Shown here: positions 16,264 through 24,811 of the stretch, one piece after another
Layout: every line of letters begins with the position of its first letter
How positions within the stretch are numbered: the stretch's first letter is position 1
DNA from: Paractinoplanes ferrugineus
GTDB lineage: Bacteria; Actinomycetota; Actinomycetes; Mycobacteriales; Micromonosporaceae
Length of the DNA: 64,000 nucleotides
Assembly: GCF_016862195.1 (NCBI RefSeq)
Contig: NZ_BOMM01000071.1
Span: 1 to 64,000 of the forward strand
Direction: 5' to 3'
Program-made: the position numbers and the translations under genes
The notes under the pieces: generated by a model
What the model was told of the DNA's origin: nothing
What the model saw: only the letters and a program-made list of their open reading frames with translations
Database searches by the model: none

Positions 16264-16770
16264 TTGAAGCGCTTCGTTCGCCGAGCCGCCGTCATCGCCG
16301 CCCTGCTCGCCGTGCCGACGCCGGCCGGCACCCCGGCCTTCGCCGCGCCGAGCACGCCGGCCAAGACCGCCGCGGGGACGACGGCGCGGTTCGAGACCGA
16401 GGTGGTACGCCTGACAAACGTCCAGCGCACCGCGAAGGGCTGCGCCGCCCTGCGGATCGACGACCGGCTGAGCAGGGCGGCTCGGGCGCACAGCGCCGAC
16501 ATGGTGGCGGCGCGGTTCTTCGACCACACCGGCTCCGACGGCAGCACGTTCGTGGCCCGCGAGGCCGCGGCCGGCTACCCGAGGAAGGGCGCCTCGGCCG
16601 AGAACATCGCGTGGGGCTACCGCACCCCGGCCCAGGTCGTGAGCGGGTGGATGAAGAGCCCGGGGCACCGGGCCAACATCCTGAACTGCGGCAGCGTCGC
16701 GGTCGGGGTGGGTGTCGCCTACACCGGTGGCGGCGCGCCGTACTGGACCCAGGACTTCGGCCGGATCTGA
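16264..16770 (+). CDS. Secreted CAP-domain (SCP/PR-1-like) protein
   Basis: A 168-residue secreted protein: a signal peptide ending near AFAAP, then a CAP domain with HSADM, FFDHTGSDGS, AENIAWGY and the WMKSPGHRANIL signature. Bacterial CAP proteins are extracellular; their activity is mostly undefined. The start is TTG 16264, supported by AGGGAG 7 bases upstream and by the signal peptide beginning there. A small hairpin (GAACC-GCG-GGTTC) follows the stop. Confidence 0.85.
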   Translation: MKRFVRRAAVIAALLAVPTPAGTPAFAAPSTPAKTAAGTTARFETEVVRLTNVQRTAKGCAALRIDDRLSRAARAHSADMVAARFFDHTGSDGSTFVAREAAAGYPRKGASAENIAWGYRTPAQVVSGWMKSPGHRANILNCGSVAVGVGVAYTGGGAPYWTQDFGRI

Positions 16771-17008
16771 CCGAACCGCGGGTTCGCGGAGACATATATC
16801 TGACAAAAACTTCGGCCTTCCGCGCCGGACCATGCCCCCGGCTCCCCCAATTGACCGAAGCCGATGGGTGGATGCGCCACTGATCAGCGGAAACGCGATC
16901 GTTCCATAGTTGTCCTTGAATATATTCTTTGGCATTGGACGCTTGTCGATCTCCGACCGGAGACTCCTCTGCAACAGCCGCGCTTCGCGACCAACCGGAG
17001 GGCCCCCG

Positions 17009-17641
17009 TTGAAGACACTCCTTCGTTCAGCGCTCGCCTCGCTCCTGCTCGCCACCCTGCTGCAGTTCGGTCTCGGCACCCCGGCCTGGGCCACCCCGCC
17101 CGGGATCCCGGCCACGTCGGCGGCGAAAACCCAGCTCGCCGCCCTGACCGTGACGGCCTCGACGCACACCACCACCTATGACCGGGACCTGTTCCCGACC
17201 TGGGACACGATCTCCGGCACGTGCAACACCCGGGAGACCGTGCTCAAGCGGGACGGCACCGGTGTCGTCGTCAACTCGGCCTGCACCGCCACCTCCGGCA
17301 CCTGGAAAAGCCCGTACGACGGCGGGACCTGGACCGCCGCCTCGGATGTCGACATCGACCACATGGTTCCGCTGAAGAACGCCTGGATCTCCGGCGCCTG
17401 GGCGTGGACCACGTCGAAGCGCGAGTCGTTCGCCAACGACGTGACCAACCCGCAGCTGTGGGCGGTCACCGACAACGTCAACCAGTCCAAGAGCGACCAG
17501 TCGCCGGACTCGTGGAAGCCGCCGCTGTCCAGCTTCTACTGCACCTATGCCAAGGCGTGGGTCCGGGTGAAATATGTCTGGGCGCTCACCGTCACCAGCG
17601 CCGAGAAAACCAGCCTGACCAGCATGCTCGGCACCTGCTGA
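17009..17641 (+). CDS. Secreted HNH/DUF1524-type nuclease
   Basis: A 210-residue secreted protein. After the signal peptide (cleavage near AWATP) it carries DVDIDHMVPLKNAWISGAW, the hallmark of secreted HNH/GmrSD-C-like nucleases of actinobacteria, with a downstream Asn/Asp-rich metal site (NPQLWAVTDNVNQSK). It probably degrades extracellular DNA or RNA. The start is TTG 17009, preceded by GGAGG at 8 bases. Cys residues near the middle and at the very C-terminus may form a disulfide. The preceding CAP gene also starts with TTG and is also exported. Confidence 0.8.
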   Translation: MKTLLRSALASLLLATLLQFGLGTPAWATPPGIPATSAAKTQLAALTVTASTHTTTYDRDLFPTWDTISGTCNTRETVLKRDGTGVVVNSACTATSGTWKSPYDGGTWTAASDVDIDHMVPLKNAWISGAWAWTTSKRESFANDVTNPQLWAVTDNVNQSKSDQSPDSWKPPLSSFYCTYAKAWVRVKYVWALTVTSAEKTSLTSMLGTC

Positions 17642-17648
17642 GGAAACG

Positions 17649-18677
17649 TCAGGCGATCTTCGGGTCGCGCCGGCCACTGCGGCCGGGGCGGCCCGACAGG
17701 CCGCGGCCGGGCAGGAGCGACACCGCCTTCTGCACCCCGAGCTCCGGGTGCGCGGCCAGCCATCGCGCATAGCGCGGCCGCTGTAGCAACACTTCGAGGT
17801 ACGACTCCACGGCGTACCCATAGAGCTCGGCCGCCTGATCGGCCGCCGGCGTCTCCGGGTCCCAGCCCAGCAGATGACGCCAGCGCAGCGGCACGCCGCG
17901 CAACGGAATCGCGATGGTGCCCTGCACCTGACGCACGCTGCCCTGCGCCAGGGCTACCGCCCCACCCGCCGCGACCAGGTCGAACGCGCTGCTCGCGTCG
18001 ATCTCGGTGGGAGTCCTGGGTGCGAAGCCCTCGCGGGCGCAGGCGGCGGCGAAGCACTCGTGGAAACAGCTGTCGCCGGGTGAGGTGATCCACGCCTCGT
18101 CGGCCAGTTCACCGAGGCTGATCTCGTCCTCGCCGGCGAGCGGATGCCGATCGTTGAGCAGCACCCAGACCGCGTCGACCGAGATGGCCTGCCAGACCAG
18201 CCCGGGCGGCAGACCGGCAAGCGCCGAACACGCCCCGAGCAGGGCATAGTCGAGCCGCCCATCGACCACCATCTGGGCGATCTCGTTCTCCGACCAGGTC
18301 GAGTGGATCGAGACCGGACCGCCGGGATGAGCGTCGTTGAGCCGCCGGACCAGGCCGCCCACGATCGGGCCGTTGGTCGCGCCGAGGCGATATCGGGCCG
18401 TGCCACCGGCCGTGATGAGCTCGCTGGCCTCGTCGTGCAGGCCGGTGACGGCCGGGATGAGCACGCGGGCGCGGGCCAGCACGAGATCGCCCAGCGGCGT
18501 CGGCAGAACTCCGCGCCGGTCGCGAATGAACAGCACCCCGCCGAGAATTCGCTCGATGCGCTGCAGCTGGGTGGTCAGTGCGGGCTGGGCGAGGCCGAGC
18601 GCCGCGGCGGCCTTGGTGACACTGCCGGCCTCGGCGATGGCCAGCACCATTCGAAGATGGCGCAACTCCAGCTCCAC
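17649..18677 (-). CDS. LysR-family transcriptional regulator
   Basis: A 342-residue regulator with an N-terminal winged helix (LRHLRMVLAIAEAGSVTKAAAALGLAQPALTTQ, about residues 5-45) and a periplasmic-binding-like effector domain to about 300. The C-terminal tail extends some 40 residues beyond the usual LysR length and is Arg/Gly-rich. GTG 18677 is the start. It does not face a divergent target gene, since the upstream gene is on the same strand, so its target is unclear. Confidence 0.85.
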   Translation of the reverse strand: MELELRHLRMVLAIAEAGSVTKAAAALGLAQPALTTQLQRIERILGGVLFIRDRRGVLPTPLGDLVLARARVLIPAVTGLHDEASELITAGGTARYRLGATNGPIVGGLVRRLNDAHPGGPVSIHSTWSENEIAQMVVDGRLDYALLGACSALAGLPPGLVWQAISVDAVWVLLNDRHPLAGEDEISLGELADEAWITSPGDSCFHECFAAACAREGFAPRTPTEIDASSAFDLVAAGGAVALAQGSVRQVQGTIAIPLRGVPLRWRHLLGWDPETPAADQAAELYGYAVESYLEVLLQRPRYARWLAAHPELGVQKAVSLLPGRGLSGRPGRSGRRDPKIA

Positions 18678-18822
18678 ACAGCGAACCTAGAGTCGTCCCG
18701 GCTTCTCCGAAAGCACTTGCACGTTAATTTCGGCCATCTGAGGCTGTCCATTCGCGACAAGCTCATCCCGCCGAGTGTCCGGACCTCGGCAAATGCATGC
18801 CACGAATACGGGAAGTGGCGGC

Positions 18823-18852
18823 GCCGCAACGCCCCGTGAGGGGCGCTGCGGC
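18823..18852 (-). terminator. Hairpin terminator after the XRE-DUF397 operon
   Basis: Thirteen-base arms pair around loop GTGA with one mismatch. It lies about 80 bases past the DUF397 stop and before the LysR gene on the same strand, so it separates the two units. Confidence 0.6.
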
Positions 18853-18934
18853 AATCCCCGATAGTCGACACCGGGAGAAGTTGACTTTGCGTGAGCACTT
18901 CCCATCGGTGCGTGGCTATCGGTAGGCTCCCAAG

Positions 18935-19156
18935 TCAGGAAACGATGTCGAACTCGCCATCCTTGGCCGAGTCCACGAAGGCGGACCACTCCGCCTGCGT
19001 GAACATGAGAGCCGGTCCAGACCGGTCCTTGCTGTCACGGACGGCCACGCCTGCGTCGAGGATTGCGACCTCTACACAGTTGTTGCCGCCACTGCCGTTG
19101 CTGCGGCTGCCTTTTTTCCAGACAGCACCATTGAGATGGTGCGTGAGCAACCCCAA
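18935..19156 (-). CDS. DUF397 small protein
   Basis: A 73-residue protein with the DUF397 pattern: WKKGSRSNGSGGNNCVEVA, an internal VAVRDSKD and a final TQAEWSAFVDSAKDGEFD. In actinomycetes DUF397 proteins are encoded next to XRE regulators with a DUF5753 domain; a Streptomyces pair (Scr1/Scr2) behaves like a toxin-antitoxin-like regulatory couple. A TTG start at 19156 follows a GGGGGG-rich ribosome site. The gene lies 35 bases downstream of its XRE partner. Confidence 0.85.
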   Translation of the reverse strand: MGLLTHHLNGAVWKKGSRSNGSGGNNCVEVAILDAGVAVRDSKDRSGPALMFTQAEWSAFVDSAKDGEFDIVS

Positions 19157-19191
19157 GCACCCCCCTTCGAATATGCGGTTGTCTCGGAGCC

Positions 19192-20079
19192 CTAAGCGAC
19201 CAGCAGGCTCTCGATCATCTTGATTGTCTGGCGATGGTCGAGCGCCTTCGCGCTCAATCGCTCGAACTCTTTTCGGTAACGGGCAACCTCGGCAGGTTGC
19301 TCTTCGTAAGAGTCTCCCGCAAGACCTTCAAGATAGACAACATCCAGATGGGTGGTTTCCGCCCTGGATATCCCATGGTTCATCTGCGCGTCTACACCAT
19401 GGAACTCTAATAGCGCCACCGGTCCACCGAGGAACGCGTGCTCGCCCGTTCCGAACGGTAGGATGCGCAACATCACATTCGGTAATTGAGCCATTTCAAT
19501 AAGGTGCCGAAGCTGTTCCGCCATCACTTCGGAACCGCCGATGACGCGCCGCACGACCGATTCGTCGATGAACCCGGTCAGCTCCAGCGGGCGGCGCTCG
19601 GTGAGCCGGCCCTGCCGGGTCAGGCGCAACGCCACTCGGCGGTCGATCTCGTGCGGTGGGTCGAACGAGCGGCCGGTGCGCATCAGCGCCCGGATGTACG
19701 CCTCGGTCTGCAGCAGACCGGGCACGATCGTCGGCTCCCAGGTCAGCATCGACGAGGCACCGGCCTCCAGGCCGACGAAATTGCCCGGCCGGATCACATC
19801 GCGGTAGTCGCTCCACCAGGTGCGCTCGCGCGACATGCGGGCGAGCTCGATGAGCGCCTCGCGGTATGCCTCGTCGCGGACGTGGTAGAGATCGAGAAGG
19901 TCCCGCACGTCGCGGGCGGTCACCGCGACACGCGCGGTCTCGATTCGGGTGACCTTGGCAGCGTGCCACTCGAAATGACGCGAGACATTCTCCTGCGTCA
20001 ATCCGGCCGACTCGCGGCATCGTTTCAGCTCAGCACCCAGTCGTCGCCGTCGCAGCGTGGGGCCCTCATCTACGGACAC
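19192..20079 (-). CDS. XRE-family regulator with DUF5753 domain
   Basis: A 295-residue protein. The N-terminal helix-turn-helix (about residues 12-65, with LKRCRESAGLTQENVSRHF) is followed by the DUF5753 domain, beginning near SMLTWEPTIVPGLLQTEAYIRAL and ending with the AEVARYRKEFERLSAKAL helix. The family includes regulators of development and antibiotic production in Streptomyces, always close to DUF397 proteins. The GTG start at 20079 is supported by AAGGGGA. The partner gene follows immediately. Codon composition is less GC-biased at the 3' end than in neighbours. Confidence 0.88.
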   Translation of the reverse strand: MSVDEGPTLRRRRLGAELKRCRESAGLTQENVSRHFEWHAAKVTRIETARVAVTARDVRDLLDLYHVRDEAYREALIELARMSRERTWWSDYRDVIRPGNFVGLEAGASSMLTWEPTIVPGLLQTEAYIRALMRTGRSFDPPHEIDRRVALRLTRQGRLTERRPLELTGFIDESVVRRVIGGSEVMAEQLRHLIEMAQLPNVMLRILPFGTGEHAFLGGPVALLEFHGVDAQMNHGISRAETTHLDVVYLEGLAGDSYEEQPAEVARYRKEFERLSAKALDHRQTIKMIESLLVA

Positions 20080-20298
20080 CTGGACTCCCCTTGGCCTTCA
20101 GGTTTCCTCAGGTAATCGATCCTACGGCCAGGCCTGTCATGATCCAACGTGGACTCAAGCCCTGAACAAGAAGTCTAGTACTCCTTGTATTGACCTTGAT
20201 GTTGGGTACATGATGCGCCAGACATCGAGTATTGACTTCCTGTACTCACAGTGATCCTTCAAAACTTGGGTCTATACGGGTCTAAGGGGCGTGGCAGC

Positions 20299-20937
20299 GT
20301 GTTGGCTGACCAGTACTTCTTGATCGCACATCAGGACCGGACAGGCCGGTCCCGACTTCACCCGCGCGCGACGGGCCTGGGGCTCGCCGCAGCGTTGCTG
20401 GGTGAGCTGATCCTCGAAGGACGGATCGGGATCGCCGAAGGCGACCTCATCATCCTGGATCGGCATCCCCCGGCGGACGCGCTGGCGCACGACATTCTCG
20501 ACCTGCTCATCGCCCAGCCGCAACACCGCGATGTCCGCACCTGGCTCGCGTTCCTCTCGCAGGACGCCGAAGTCCGGGTCGGCGAGCGGCTCGTCCGTCT
20601 GGGCGCGGTCGATCTGGTCACCCGCCGGCGCATGCTCTCGACCGAGACCGTCTATCTACCGAACAGCGCCGAACAGCGCAACGCGGCCGCGTGGGCACCC
20701 GCCCGGCTGGCCAACCTGCTGGTCCGGGGCATCGAGCTGAGCCTGACCGACCGGGTCCTCGTCGGACTCGTGGCCGCGACCGGGCTGACCCGGCACGTGC
20801 TCTACGACTTCGAGATGCACCGGCAGGCGTTCCACTCGTTGCCGAGCGCCATGAGCGCACTCTCCGGTGACCTGCGGGACCTGATCGAATTCACCGAGGC
20901 CTCCGTGGGCTCGGTCCTGACCGTCGGTCGGCGGTGA
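20299..20937 (+). CDS. GPP34 (GOLPH3/VPS74-like) family protein
   Basis: A 212-residue protein with the bacterial GPP34 pattern: LADQYFLIAHQD, GLGLAAALLGELILEGRI, a central basic patch and RLANLLVRGIELSLTDRVLVGLVAATGL. Eukaryotic GOLPH3 binds phosphatidylinositol 4-phosphate and sorts glycosyltransferases; the role of the numerous actinobacterial paralogues is not known. GTG 20299 is chosen because AAGGGG lies 9 bases upstream; in-frame codons back to 20251 lack a ribosome site. It diverges from the XRE/DUF397 operon. Confidence 0.8.
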   Translation: MLADQYFLIAHQDRTGRSRLHPRATGLGLAAALLGELILEGRIGIAEGDLIILDRHPPADALAHDILDLLIAQPQHRDVRTWLAFLSQDAEVRVGERLVRLGAVDLVTRRRMLSTETVYLPNSAEQRNAAAWAPARLANLLVRGIELSLTDRVLVGLVAATGLTRHVLYDFEMHRQAFHSLPSAMSALSGDLRDLIEFTEASVGSVLTVGRR

Positions 20938-20999
20938 GCGCCATCGGGCGGCACCACCTCCGGCGCAACAACTCTGATCAATGGGCCGGGAGGATGTTG

Positions 21000-22535
21000 A
21001 TGCATCAGAAGGAACCCGCCGAGCCGGACATCGTGGCCCGTGCGCTCGCCAAGAACCGTTTGGGCGTACCGTCCGTGGTGTTCTTCGGAGTGGCGGGGGC
21101 CGCACCGCTGACCGTGATCATCGGTGCGATCTCGACCATCTACGCGATCATCGGAAGCACCGCGGTGCCGATCGCGTACGTGGCGGTGGCGGGCATTCTC
21201 TCGCTGTTCACGGTCGGGTTCGTGGCGATGAGCCGGCATATCGTCAACTCCGGCGCCTTCTACTCGTACATCAGTCACGGACTCGGCCGGGTGATCGGTG
21301 TCGGCGCGGCGTTCGTGGCCCTCCCGGCCTACTCGCTGATGCAGATCGGGCTGTTCGGTCTCTTCGGCTCGGCCGCGTCCGGCATCCTCGCCGAGTTCGG
21401 CCTCGTCACCCCCTGGTACGTGTGCGCCATCGCCGCCTGGCTGGTGGTCACGGTGCTCGGCATGCTCTGGGTCGACCTCTCGGGCAAGGTGCTGGCCGTG
21501 CTGCTGGTCGCCGAGATCTCGATCGTGCTGCTCTACGACGTCGTGATGGTCGCCAACCCGGCCGGCGGGCACGTCGACTTCACCCCCTTCAACCCGGCCC
21601 CGCTGCTGACCCCGGTCGTCGGATCACTGCTGGTACTCGCCGTCGCCGGCTTCGTCGGCTTCGAGGCCACCGTCGTCCTCTCCGAGGAGACCAAGGACCC
21701 GAAGAAGACCATCGGCCGGGCCACCCACTGGGCCGTGCTGCTGGCCGGCGCGCTGTGCGCGGTCTCCGCCTGGGCGATGGCGGTGAGCACCGGACCGTCG
21801 AACATCGCCGGGACGGCCGCCGAGCACCAGACCGACCTGGTCTTCTTCCTGGTCGGCAAGCACCTGCCGGCACCCCTGGTCAACATGGGTTACCTGCTGT
21901 TCCTGACGAGCGTGTTCGCGGCCCTGCTCGCGTTCCACGCGGCGGTCGCCCGCTATCAGTTCGCCCTCGGTCGCGAGGGTGTGCTGCCCGCGGTATTCGG
22001 TCGCACTCACCCGCGCACCGGCGCTCCACTGGCCGGTTCGATCACCCAGAGCGTGCTGGCCATCCTGGTCCTGAGTGCCTACGCGGTTTCCGGTCTCGAG
22101 CCGGTGCGTTACGTGTTCGCCTGGCTCACCACGATCGGCGGCCTCGGCGTGCTGATTCTGATGTGGGCGACCTCGGCCGCCGTGATCGGCTTCTTCGCTC
22201 GTGGACGCCGGACGGAGAACGCGTGGCGCGCCTACATCGCGCCGTTCCTCTCCTTCCTTCTGCTGTCCATCGTGCTGACCGCCACGGTGATCGGCTTCGG
22301 CGAACTGCTCCAAGTCGACGGTGACTCGCCGTTCCAATGGCTGATCCCCGTGCTCTACCTGGGTGTGGCCCTGCTCGGTTTCATCTGGGCCTTGATCATG
22401 CGGGCCGCGCGCCCGGAGGTCTACGCCCAGATCGGCCGCGGCGCCGACGGCCGGACGAGCATCCTGTCCGACATCCAGTGGCCGACCAAGCAACTCCATG
22501 GCGACCCGGTCGGGGCCCGTGGCTATCCCTACTAG
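21000..22535 (+). CDS. APC-family amino acid/amine permease
   Basis: A 511-residue integral membrane protein with about 12 helices. The first carries FFGVAGAAPLTVIIGAI, and GFVGFEATVVLSEETKDPKKTI is the classic APC-superfamily segment around helix 6. Actinobacterial relatives import amino acids or polyamines. ATG 21000 is preferred because GGGAGG ends 6 bases before it; ATG 20994 is too close to that site. The cytoplasmic C-terminus is about 40 residues. A GNAT acetyltransferase follows 25 bases later and is probably co-transcribed. Confidence 0.85.
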   Translation: MHQKEPAEPDIVARALAKNRLGVPSVVFFGVAGAAPLTVIIGAISTIYAIIGSTAVPIAYVAVAGILSLFTVGFVAMSRHIVNSGAFYSYISHGLGRVIGVGAAFVALPAYSLMQIGLFGLFGSAASGILAEFGLVTPWYVCAIAAWLVVTVLGMLWVDLSGKVLAVLLVAEISIVLLYDVVMVANPAGGHVDFTPFNPAPLLTPVVGSLLVLAVAGFVGFEATVVLSEETKDPKKTIGRATHWAVLLAGALCAVSAWAMAVSTGPSNIAGTAAEHQTDLVFFLVGKHLPAPLVNMGYLLFLTSVFAALLAFHAAVARYQFALGREGVLPAVFGRTHPRTGAPLAGSITQSVLAILVLSAYAVSGLEPVRYVFAWLTTIGGLGVLILMWATSAAVIGFFARGRRTENAWRAYIAPFLSFLLLSIVLTATVIGFGELLQVDGDSPFQWLIPVLYLGVALLGFIWALIMRAARPEVYAQIGRGADGRTSILSDIQWPTKQLHGDPVGARGYPY

Positions 22536-22560
22536 CACCTGCAGCAAGGAGACGCGAGCA

Positions 22561-23172
22561 ATGACGCACGCCGTCCATGATCTGGTGACTCGCAGCGTCG
22601 CGCCGGTCGACGCGGACGAGCTCACCGATCTCGTCGCCGCAGCCATGCACGACGGGCCGGTCGCCCGATGGCTGCAACCCGACGACGGCGTGCGGCATGC
22701 GGCCGGCCCCGACTACTTCGCGATCTTCGTGGAGCACACCCTGCGGTGGGGCGAGGTGTACGCGACGAAGGACGGCACCGGCCGGTTGACCGGTGCCGCC
22801 CTGTGGTTCCCGCTGACGGTCGCACTGCCGTCACCGATCGACTACGAGCGCAGGCTCAAGGAGATCGCCGGCGAGGCGCACGACCGCATGTGCCTGCTGG
22901 ACACGGCACTGGAGAACGAACACCCCGTCGGACCGCATCACTATCTTGCTTTCCTGGCCGTCCACCCCGACCAGCAAAATCGGGGACTGGGCAGCACGCT
23001 TCTCCGCCGGCACCATCGCCGGCTCGACGCGGCCGGGTTGTCGGCCTATCTCGAGGCGAACGACCCGCGTAACCGCGACCTCTACCGGCGACACGGATAT
23101 CAGGTCCGGTCCGTGATCGAGCTACCCGACGGACCACCCATCTGGACGATGTGGAGGCCGCCCCTGGACTGA
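22561..23172 (+). CDS. GNAT-family N-acetyltransferase
   Basis: A 203-residue acetyltransferase. The acetyl-CoA binding motif A is LAVHPDQQNRGLGSTLL (about residues 133-149), followed by AYLEANDPRNRDLYRRHGY. ATG 22561 has AAGGAG at the right distance. Coupling to the upstream permease suggests that it may acetylate the imported amine or amino acid, but this is inference. Confidence 0.85.
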   Translation: MTHAVHDLVTRSVAPVDADELTDLVAAAMHDGPVARWLQPDDGVRHAAGPDYFAIFVEHTLRWGEVYATKDGTGRLTGAALWFPLTVALPSPIDYERRLKEIAGEAHDRMCLLDTALENEHPVGPHHYLAFLAVHPDQQNRGLGSTLLRRHHRRLDAAGLSAYLEANDPRNRDLYRRHGYQVRSVIELPDGPPIWTMWRPPLD

Positions 23173-23183
23173 GAACGACCAGA

Positions 23184-23735
23184 TCACGCAGCGGACGGGA
23201 ACTCGTAGAGCCAGAAGGACTGCTGGTCGATCCGGCTGAAGCGCATGTTCGCCGTGACCCGGCTGATCATCAGCCGGAAGATGCGGGACATGTGCCGGAC
23301 ATCGTCGTTGTAGCTGCAGATGTCCAGCCCCACCAGGCCGTTCTGAGTGGCGGCGACAAGGTACATCTGCTCCACCAGCTGCGCGAACGCCTCGCGTCCC
23401 TGGTGCTCCGGGCTGACGGCGACGAAGCCGATGTACCAGATCTTCCGTGACGCGTAGTGCTCCGGCCAGTGGCGTTCGAAGTACTGAGGTGCGATCAGAG
23501 GAACCGCATCGAGGTCGTTGGTATACGTAGCGATCCCGCACAGTTGGCCCTCGTCGGTGAGAGCAAGATACTTGCTGACTCGGCTGTCGCGCATGACCTC
23601 GTCGAACTCCGACGGGAACATCATGTGCCGCTGGACCGCCAGCGTGTTCAGCTCGTCGAACGCGTCTTGGTAGAGGCGCCATGCAGCGCTGTGCAGATCA
23701 CCATCGATGATCTGGTCGACAACTTTGATTAGCAT
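23184..23735 (-). CDS. GNAT-fold protein
   Basis: A 183-residue protein with a GNAT-like core: IWYIGFVAVSPEHQGREAFAQLVEQM resembles motif A, although the usual Arg/Gly-rich pyrophosphate loop (Q/RxxGxG/A) is reduced to QGREAF. Acetyltransferase activity is therefore uncertain. ATG 23735 follows GGGGGAG. It converges on the previous GNAT gene with an 11-base gap. The surroundings do not show its substrate. Confidence 0.6.
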   Translation of the reverse strand: MLIKVVDQIIDGDLHSAAWRLYQDAFDELNTLAVQRHMMFPSEFDEVMRDSRVSKYLALTDEGQLCGIATYTNDLDAVPLIAPQYFERHWPEHYASRKIWYIGFVAVSPEHQGREAFAQLVEQMYLVAATQNGLVGLDICSYNDDVRHMSRIFRLMISRVTANMRFSRIDQQSFWLYEFPSAA

Positions 23736-24811
23736 GCTTTGCTCCCCCGCGGGACGCGGCCCGCTTGCTCGCACTCATACCGATCAATGATCTATTGACC
23801 CACAGAGTACGAACAGTGACGCCGCAAACACAATGAGTGTTCGCTGATTGGGTGTGCCAATCGCCGGGGAGACGCTCCACTGTGCCCTGAACCGTGCAAG
23901 TTGCGGGCCGGGAGTCAATTACCGCGGGCATCCGCCAATGCCCTTACGCGACGATTCCGGGCAGCTCCGAGAAGATCGAACTCCGGTGATCAATTGTCGC
24001 ACAGATCTTCCGGCAGAGTCGCTGACCGCCCCCGCCGCCGGCCGCCCCCATGGCGGCCGGCGGTGCTTTTCACCTGGGCTTTCCGGCCCCGGATCGAGGG
24101 CTCCGGCCGGCCCGGCGCACCCCTCGCACGGGCCTGCTGGGCGGGGACGGAGCGCTTGCCGAACCGGCCGTCGTCCTAACCCGACGGTCGTCGCCGACGG
24201 CACCGCCACCACCTGCGAAAAGGAGCATTCGGCAGCCGTGGCGGCGGTTTCCGCCAGGCGTGAAGGCTCGCAAATCCTCCCGTAAGGTGACCGAAAACCG
24301 GTGCAAGTACGCACCGTGACTTCGAGCGCGGTCACCGGCGGTCGATCAAAATGCATCCTTGGCAACCGCAGGAGGGTTCCCAGCCTGCGAAAAGCCGGGT
24401 CCGAGCAGCTAGCGGGCCATCTCTGCCACCCCGCAGGTATCCACGTGTCACTGATCGGAAACGGTCGTACTCGGCGGTCACCAGTCGAGGAAACGGCCAC
24501 TTTTGGTGGCTCTGCGTGCGGGCTGTACGGCGCCCTTCCCGGCCCCACCGACAGGGTCCCGGCCTGCGGAATCGTGGTGCTCACGGCGTACCCGGACGGG
24601 TGCCTGATCTTGAATTCGGGTGGCTCGAATAACTCGGAATGGTATGGGTTATCGAGGGCGGCTCTTTCGCTTTTCGGTCGTCGCACCGATCAGTACTTCG
24701 AGACCAGTACCAGAAGGACTACGCATCTGCGTACTTCAACCGGCGTCGGTAATCCCCATACGCTTTGCCCCGGCTCTGATCATCAACCCTACTCACGGGA
24801 ATGGAGTGCGC
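23736..24811 (+). other. 1-kb intergenic region with orphan terminator
   Basis: No credible gene is seen on either strand. The left part (23775-24034) is less GC-rich and ends in a strong plus-strand terminator. The right part (24240-24811) contains several short hairpins, such as CCGCAGG/CCTGCG near 24366-24388 and GCCAC/GTGGC near 24496-24509, and leads up to the secreted lipase gene. I could not match it to a known riboswitch class. Confidence 0.5.
24035..24070 (+). terminator. Strong intrinsic terminator without an upstream gene
   Basis: Twelve-base perfect arms (24035-24046 and 24052-24063) around loop CCCAT are followed by TGCTTTT. The T-run is on the plus strand only. The only gene to the left is on the minus strand and transcribed away, so this hairpin must end a plus-strand noncoding or very short transcript, or guard against readthrough. 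Confidence 0.75.

Noticed and set aside
23919..24686. A 255-codon minus-strand frame in the 1-kb gap
   Set aside because: No ribosome site, no domain, irregular composition rich in Pro/Arg/Ser, and it runs through the strong terminator hairpin.
24240..24811. A c-di-AMP, c-di-GMP or cobalamin riboswitch before the secreted lipase
   Set aside because: The conserved nucleotides of these classes as I know them are not present; only generic hairpins are seen.
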